64,000 nt of DNA, taken from the NCBI GenBank assembly GCA_030745875.1, contig JASLNT010000038.1, positions 1-64,000 on the forward strand. Direction: 5' to 3'. The notes below the pieces were generated by a model that saw only the letters and a program-made list of their open reading frames with translations, was not told the DNA's origin and made no database searches. Each line of letters starts with the position of its first letter. The stretch's first letter is position 1. This document shows, one piece after another, positions 59,631 to 64,000 of the stretch. This DNA comes from Phycisphaerae bacterium (GTDB lineage: Bacteria; Planctomycetota; Phycisphaerae; SM23-33). The translations under genes were made by a program, and so were the position numbers.

Positions 59631-59991
59631 TTACTATCGCAGCGAGAACAACGAAACCGGGATGAAGCAGCCCGTCCGTTCTGGTCTCCGCGTCAAGGTC
59701 TTTCCAGAATGCAACGGTGAATACAAGGGACAGGCAGGATACGCCCAACACGGGGAGTATTCCCAGCAACCCCCAAGCCATTATCGCCAGAGAATCCTTC
59801 GTCATAACCGCCGGTTCATCCGAGGCCCCGGAAAAGTAGACAATGGGGATTATCACGTGAGACAGAGCAAAGAGTATCCAGACCGCTGTCCGGAACTTCT
59901 TCAGCCCATTCCTGTTCATCTTGAAACCCAGCAGGAGGGCCGTTATCACCGCCATATATAAGAGAACCGCCAAAAGCATGAAATTGTACAT
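59569..59991 (-). CDS. Small four-helix membrane protein, unknown
   Basis: A 140-aa membrane protein with four hydrophobic segments: LLAVLLYMAVITALLLGF, TAVWILFALSHVIIPIVYF, IMAWGLLGILPVLGVSCLSLVF and FVVLAAIVSVFIWGVIFWVI. An AGGGA site lies 6 nt before ATG 59991. The family is not recognised. It could be the membrane partner of the coupled ORFs that follow on the same strand. Confidence 0.62.
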   Translation of the reverse strand: MYNFMLLAVLLYMAVITALLLGFKMNRNGLKKFRTAVWILFALSHVIIPIVYFSGASDEPAVMTKDSLAIMAWGLLGILPVLGVSCLSLVFTVAFWKDLDAETRTDGLLHPGFVVLAAIVSVFIWGVIFWVIEGQPMRLL

Positions 59992-60405
59992 TCGGATCCC
60001 TGACGTTTCGTGTCCCCATTCCGGTCCGCTGACAAGGCGAGTCTCTCTAGGGCCCTTTTGGCATCCTGGCGAACAGTCGAATCTGGGGCGGTGCTTAGAA
60101 TATCAGGTCGCGGCGTTGCGGTCAGCACCTATTTTCCATTTTACGGGCTGGTTCGAATGCCCCCTATCGCTGCCCCGCCCCTGATCAAACGCGTGTGAAA
60201 CGGGCGTTCGGGGTGGCGGATATTTCTGTAGATTTGATGATGTTTTCAGATAAGCGTGCTAGACTTTTAAGGAGACTTTAACACCGGGCCGCCTACCCCG
60301 GGCCCGCTATCAGAGCTCCTGTCAATACTAGTGATGTAAGTGGCGACAGTTTCCCGTACTAAGTCGCCCTCCGATCCGTGTTCCCCTAAGAAAGGAGAAC
60401 GGAAA
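59992..60405. other. Gap of about 410 bp without a supported gene
   Basis: No coding ORF is convincing. A GC-rich hairpin (CGGGCC near 60276 with GGCCCG near 60290) lies about 110 bp before the acidic lipoprotein gene, and AAAGGAGA precedes that gene's ATG. No clear -35/-10 pair was found. Confidence 0.4.
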
Positions 60406-60729
60406 ATGACACATTCGACACGATTCACATTGATCGCCCTGCTCGTGCTGATAAGCGTTGTAGCGATGGGATTGCTGGCCGGATGCGACGAGCATCGCGT
60501 GCGCTGCAGGCACGACAGGTACGACGACCTGAACCCGCGCTACTACGATCCCCCGCCACGGCGCTACAGCCGACGGTTCCGCGCCCCTCCGCCTCGCCCC
60601 ATCCGGTATCGCGGTGAAGACCGCGACGACTTCGAAGACCGTCTTGAAGACTGGGAAGACGACTACGACGACTGGAAAGACGACTACGAGGACTGGAAGG
60701 ACGACCAGGAAGACCGCTACGACCGCTAG
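60406..60729 (+). CDS. Small highly charged lipoprotein
   Basis: A 107-aa predicted lipoprotein with lipobox LAGC after a hydrophobic signal. The mature part is low-complexity: a Tyr/Pro/Arg-rich segment (PRYYDPPPRRYSRRF) followed by a run of acidic units (EDWEDDYDDWKDDYEDWKDD) in a near-7-residue rhythm. AAAGGAGA precedes ATG 60406. Such tails may bind metal ions or polymers; no family is assigned. Confidence 0.65.
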   Translation: MTHSTRFTLIALLVLISVVAMGLLAGCDEHRVRCRHDRYDDLNPRYYDPPPRRYSRRFRAPPPRPIRYRGEDRDDFEDRLEDWEDDYDDWKDDYEDWKDDQEDRYDR

Positions 60730-60896
60730 CCTTCGACAATATCCGACCTCGACACACCGGGCCTCATGACCGGGCGCACCGTCTTGCGCTGAGCCGCCAA
60801 GCGGGGGTGAACTGGGCGGAACTGCTCTGATTGGCGGGTGGGCATTGGGGTCGGGACATTGGCAATCTTGCTCATGGAACTTCCGATGTGCTCTCC

Positions 60897-61433
60897 CTAC
60901 CACGCCTGTGTCTTCTTTCTGAAGTCTATCTGCCCCCTGTATTTCACCCTGACGCGAACAATGCCTTCCAGTGACAGGCCCAGAGTCTCTGAGAAGATAT
61001 CTTGGATCAATATGCCAATTCTCAGTGCGTCGGCTTCATGATCCTTGATCGGGATCACCGGGCCTTTCTCCAAGTCGCTCTCACGGCATGCGATACCGTT
61101 TCGTTCCAACAGATCTTTTATGTTTTCAATTCTCTTTGCATCCAGGACCTCCTTGCGAAAACTCAGTTGGAAAGACATCTCTTTCTCGACCCACGAAACA
61201 TGTCGAACCAATTCCACCCAGAACTCAGGCCGATCCAAACTACAGAATCGGACAGTGTAGCCTTTGGTTCTTGTTCGAATAGCCGTGCGAATCGCCGCCG
61301 GCGCCATATCGAGAGTGAGTTTCGCGCCGGTGGTCCAACTCCATATTGCCGCAAACCAATCGAACAATACACAGAGACCTATAAAACCCATTATCCAATA
61401 TATGTATACTATAATCTCACCTATGGACTGCAC
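60897..61433 (-). CDS. Unrecognised 178-aa protein with an N-terminal membrane segment
   Basis: A 178-aa protein with one N-terminal membrane segment (IYWIMGFIGLCVLFDWFAAIW) and a soluble remainder with SLDRPEFWVELVRHVSW and HEADALRIGILIQDIF. No domain is recognised. The frame opens with GTG 61433; no good Shine-Dalgarno is seen, and ATG 61391 is an alternative. It is a single gene on the minus strand near the cassette-like cluster. Confidence 0.5.
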   Translation of the reverse strand: MQSIGEIIVYIYWIMGFIGLCVLFDWFAAIWSWTTGAKLTLDMAPAAIRTAIRTRTKGYTVRFCSLDRPEFWVELVRHVSWVEKEMSFQLSFRKEVLDAKRIENIKDLLERNGIACRESDLEKGPVIPIKDHEADALRIGILIQDIFSETLGLSLEGIVRVRVKYRGQIDFRKKTQAW

Positions 61434-61605
61434 CTGTAGCCAGCGGCATGGCGATCAGGCTTTTTCTTATCGATCATTTTCGTAACGTAATGGATAGAAC
61501 CTTCATCTTCAACCACAATTCCGGGGTCACCTTCTTATCAGCGTAAAGATCTGAATAATCGGGCGGCAAGAGAAGTCAAACCAGGAGACATATCGAGTTT
61601 TTTGC

Positions 61606-61633
61606 TTGACATTCCGTCAATATATGGTATAAT
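61606..61633 (+). promoter_or_regulatory. Near-consensus promoter of the PEP-CTERM gene
   Basis: TTGACA at 61606-61611 and TATAAT at 61628-61633 have a 16-bp spacer: both hexamers are perfect. A leader of about 300 nt follows before the ATG at 61944. Confidence 0.8.
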
Positions 61634-61639
61634 GCTTCG

Positions 61640-61943
61640 GCTTGCTCAACGCTGTTTGCTTGCTCGCTCAATACTGATCCAAAGCGTTGTTTCGCGGATC
61701 ATACGCTCGCTCGGTGATCCCCACGCTCGGGTTCGCCGAAGATAGCGAATAGCGCCGATTTGAGGAGGCTCGGCGGAGCAGTTCCGCCGCCCAGTGCAGA
61801 CCGCTGCCCCAGTTCGCATCGGTCAGTCAGGTTTGCACGCTTATCTGTAGCCGACGGCATGACAAGAAGCTCACTCATGTTTTTCATGCCCCAGGCCCGG
61901 CAGGCCGACGCTGCACAAGTTCGGCCGCATAAGGAGTTTGACG
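61640..61943 (+). promoter_or_regulatory. Long 5' leader of the PEP-CTERM gene
   Basis: About 300 nt with no credible ORF. It contains a hairpin CGGCGG (61771-61776) / CCGCCG (61784-61789) and ends in AAGGAG (61931-61936). I could not match it to a c-di-GMP (GEMM) or other known riboswitch. Confidence 0.5.
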
Positions 61944-62864
61944 ATGGCGCACACTCGAAACATCTCACTGGCTTTGACGGCGCTGGTACTGCTGGTTTGC
62001 GGTATGGGAACATCGGCTCGCGCGGACATCATCCCGATTTATCAATCATCCGCCAACGATGCGACCTGGACTCATCAGGACAAAGGAGTATACACCGTCC
62101 CGCAGAACGCCGAGGACTACCCCAACGAAGTTTGGGAACGCCCGATCCAGGACGACAAGTGGTTCGAAGACGGGACAACGAGGACCTCTGGCACAACGGG
62201 CGGAGGCGGGGAGTACTGGGCCTACAGCGATTTGAAAGCCGCAGCCTGGGGTGTCGGCGCCAGCGAAGGCAGCGATTACCTGTTCGTACGCTGGGAGGTG
62301 GTCGGCGACTTCAAGCACATAGCCGGTGAAGACGATCCGGTGACCGAAGAACTCAAGGCCCACTACTACTTCTACGCCGAACCGGTCGGCCGCGACGCGT
62401 TCGTAATCGAAGTGCCCGCGGGCAAGGATCTGGGGGCGTCCTACGGCTCGGGAAAAGTGTTCATATACTCCGAGTCAAACGACGACAGCGTTCCCGGCTC
62501 GAGCGACATAACCATCACCGAAGAAGGCGGCGACTCCTTCAAGGACGTCCAGGTAAAGGGCGTGGGGCGAACGAACACTACCACTTACGTAACCGAAGTG
62601 GCGGTGAAGCTAAGCGATCTCGGCCTGACCATGAACGACTTCACCACCGAAGTCGACTACGCCTACGCCGGAGTGGCGGTGTCTAACCCGTCGGACCCGA
62701 ACACCGACCTTTTCGCCAACGATCACTACCCCTACGCCATGGGCAGCGGTCAGGAGTACGACACGGTCCTGTTCGACGGAGGAGCGTTGATCCCCGAACC
62801 GGCGACGCTGAGCCTTCTGGCCCTGAGCGCGGTGACGATCCTGCGCAAACGCCGCAGACAGTAA
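61944..62864 (+). CDS. PEP-CTERM-anchored secreted protein
   Basis: A 306-aa exported protein. Signal peptide: LALTALVLLVCGMGTSARA. The mature part has acidic, Gly-rich regions and calcium-like DPNTD loops, with no recognised catalytic domain. The C-terminus is a canonical PEP-CTERM sorting signal: IPEPATLS, a short hydrophobic stretch and RKRRRQ. It would be processed by an exosortase and linked to exopolysaccharide. ATG 61944 has AAGGAG 7 nt upstream; a TTG at 61938 is in frame. A terminator follows within 22 bp. Confidence 0.9.
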   Translation: MAHTRNISLALTALVLLVCGMGTSARADIIPIYQSSANDATWTHQDKGVYTVPQNAEDYPNEVWERPIQDDKWFEDGTTRTSGTTGGGGEYWAYSDLKAAAWGVGASEGSDYLFVRWEVVGDFKHIAGEDDPVTEELKAHYYFYAEPVGRDAFVIEVPAGKDLGASYGSGKVFIYSESNDDSVPGSSDITITEEGGDSFKDVQVKGVGRTNTTTYVTEVAVKLSDLGLTMNDFTTEVDYAYAGVAVSNPSDPNTDLFANDHYPYAMGSGQEYDTVLFDGGALIPEPATLSLLALSAVTILRKRRRQ

Positions 62865-62885
62865 CGCGAGAATATGCGAATCATG

Positions 62886-62924
62886 CGGCCGGGCCGGATC
62901 ACATTCCAGCCCGGCCGTTTTCTC
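62886..62924 (+). terminator. Rho-independent terminator after the PEP-CTERM gene
   Basis: CGGCCGGGC (62886-62894) pairs with GCCCGGCCG (62909-62917) as a 9-bp GC stem with a 14-nt loop, followed by TTTTCTCT. It stops transcription before the convergent lipoprotein gene. Confidence 0.8.
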
Positions 62925-62948
62925 TGCGCCCCAGCCCAATCATCCGAG

Positions 62949-63518
62949 CTATCGAGTGCGCCGCGTGTATGTGGACCGCCCGATCGTTCGCCCGTATTGA
63001 CCGTAGCCCACCATCACGCTGGGATTCTCGGAGGAGATATTGAAACGAAATTGTCTCTTCCAATCGGGTTCGCGCCCGTCATTGTAGCGGCTCAAGACCT
63101 GCCCCTCGTAGATCCAGCGCGACACCCTCTGCACTCTGTAGGCGATCTGGCCCGTCCTGAATCCTCTCTCGTGCGCCTGCTTGTTAACGCTGAGCAGAGC
63201 CCCGTAGTACCATCCGCGACTCAGGTGGAACCGCAGTTGCGGATGAGTGCCTTTCTCATTCCACCAGTCGCCAACGATTGTCAGCCGACCCGTCGGCCAG
63301 GCGTCTGGTCGAGGCGTCTCCCCGCCGCCTGAATCAGGCGGTACAGGCGGCATGAGGTCCCAGGTGTCGCTCCTGTCGCGGATAGTCCCACTCGGCGTGA
63401 GTGTGAGCCCTCCCCGTTGATCATCATCCGAACGGAAACATCCGCCGCTGAGCAGAGCCAACGCGATCAGCGCTGCGGTTATACTCAGACGCCTCAACAA
63501 AACGTGTATCGTTTCCAT
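62949..63518 (-). CDS. Unrecognised small lipoprotein
   Basis: A 189-aa predicted lipoprotein with lipobox SGGC after a clear hydrophobic signal. The mature region has a Pro/Gly/Thr-rich linker and a compact C-terminal domain with RLTIVGDWWNEKGTHP, WYYGALLSVNKQAHERG and RWIYEGQVLSRY, possibly beta-rich. AAGGAGT precedes ATG 63518, and a strong promoter lies upstream. Family unknown. Confidence 0.72.
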   Translation of the reverse strand: METIHVLLRRLSITAALIALALLSGGCFRSDDDQRGGLTLTPSGTIRDRSDTWDLMPPVPPDSGGGETPRPDAWPTGRLTIVGDWWNEKGTHPQLRFHLSRGWYYGALLSVNKQAHERGFRTGQIAYRVQRVSRWIYEGQVLSRYNDGREPDWKRQFRFNISSENPSVMVGYGQYGRTIGRSTYTRRTR

Positions 63519-63597
63519 GCCCTGACTCCTTACCCGGAATATCCATGTGTATTTCCGCCCACGTCGAAGATCCGCCGCCGCGGGATCGTCTCACGCG

Positions 63598-63625
63598 ATT
63601 CTATCGCATATTCGAAAACTGTCAA
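63598..63625 (-). promoter_or_regulatory. Promoter of the 189-aa lipoprotein gene
   Basis: On the minus strand, TTGACA (63620-63625) and TAGAAT (63598-63603) have a 16-bp spacer. Confidence 0.65.
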
Positions 63626-63702
63626 TATCTTATTGCTCACACTGACCCGGGGCGCATTGAATTCCGGGGGGCGTCCCCGGCGACATTCCGGCGGGGTTGA
63701 GG

Positions 63703-64000
63703 TCAATGGGTCAGTTCGTATATGCGGACCTGGAGTTTCTTTAGTTTGTCAGTGAAGGCTCCGGCCTTGACGTCGATGCTGCGGTCCTGGCCTGCGACGC
63801 GAACCGTTCGCACTTTCTTGCCCACTTTGAAAGTCGCCTCGCCGTCTGCGTCACCGTTGTTCACCGCGAATATGTAGCTCTTGCCCTTGTAACTCCGCGC
63901 CAGCCAGTGCAGCCAGGTCGGTTCGCCCGGATCGGTTCGAAGTTCAACCGCAGGCGCCGGGTCGATCGACAGGAGCATTGGCGCGGCGCGATCGATCTCA
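63703..64000 (-). CDS. C-terminal part of a secreted glycosidase-like protein (partial)
   Basis: The minus-strand frame is open from the right edge to a stop at 63703 and encodes 98 residues. The fragment reads as a beta-sandwich tail with HWLARSYKGKSYIFAVNNGD, VRTVRVAGQDR and a final LQVRIYELTH, similar in style to the C-terminal domains of planctomycete glycoside hydrolases. The rest of the gene lies outside the window, so the catalytic family cannot be named. Confidence 0.55.
   Translation of the reverse strand, partial: EIDRAAPMLLSIDPAPAVELRTDPGEPTWLHWLARSYKGKSYIFAVNNGDADGEATFKVGKKVRTVRVAGQDRSIDVKAGAFTDKLKKLQVRIYELTH

Noticed and set aside
61640-61943. c-di-GMP (GEMM) riboswitch in the PEP-CTERM leader
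   Set aside because: A GCAAACC-like stretch occurs only on the opposite strand, and the conserved GGGACGCAAAGC part is missing.
63663-63679. GC hairpin as terminator of the right-edge gene
   Set aside because: The stem is good but no T-run follows on the minus strand.

Overview
The window reads as a chromosomal segment of a free-living, moderately GC-rich bacterium of the phylum Planctomycetota, plausibly Phycisphaerae or a neighbour. The placement rests on protein families I associate with that phylum: two hydrazine-synthase-alpha-like (HZS-alpha-like) secreted proteins with CxxCH motifs, many formylglycine-generating-enzyme (FGE/SUMF1) folds, a J-like domain without HPD coupled to an Hsp70, a Ser/Thr kinase with WD40 blades, a DUF6288 protein, a PEP-CTERM protein, and a small protein of the Planctomycete/Verrucomicrobia-restricted Minf_1886 type. 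No rRNA, tRNA, CRISPR array, transposase or integrase was seen.

Layout. 1-10.4 kb: a lone receiver protein, rpsO-pnp with structured leaders and a strong terminator, then a histidine kinase, an HZS-alpha/FGE fusion, a sigma-54 activator and a DUF3592 membrane protein. 10.4-15.1 kb: a mutL operon with a lipoprotein hydrolase, a class II aldolase and a lipoprotein. 15.0-19.6 kb (minus): an Hsp70-like protein followed by a membrane protein with a J-like domain and two FGE domains. 19.8-23.1 kb: guaA and an MFS-type transporter. 23.1-37.1 kb: secreted proteins that look concerned with polysaccharides (GHL15-like, phosphoesterase, DUF6288, a second HZS-alpha-like protein, a Ca-binding propeller, DUF4185/GH67-like), plus a phospholipid-type enzyme pair. 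37.1-40.9 kb (minus): secreted serpin, a 71-aa protein under a consensus promoter, and a secreted zincin. 41-47 kb: endonuclease III-like, diguanylate cyclase, PPi-phosphofructokinase, a GH10-like protein without catalytic residues, a ComEA-like protein and a CPBP protein. 47-52.2 kb (minus): sugar-nucleotide epimerase, metG, Minf_1886-like, a 59-aa membrane protein, amidase and purC.

52.2-64 kb is accessory in character: a 1.1-kb apparently gene-free stretch, a kinase with 14 WD40 repeats, a cluster of unrecognised minus-strand genes next to an integron attC-like site, small lipoproteins, a PEP-CTERM protein with a near-consensus promoter and a long leader, and a gene running off the right edge.

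A recurring theme is promoters whose -10 box lies only 6-11 nt before the start codon with no Shine-Dalgarno (7670, 24441, 32431, 40886 minus, 40965, 42807 minus, 44399, 46350), which suggests leaderless or near-leaderless mRNAs. Genes with ordinary leaders have clear AAGGAG-type sites. All family assignments come from reading the sequence; no database search was run.
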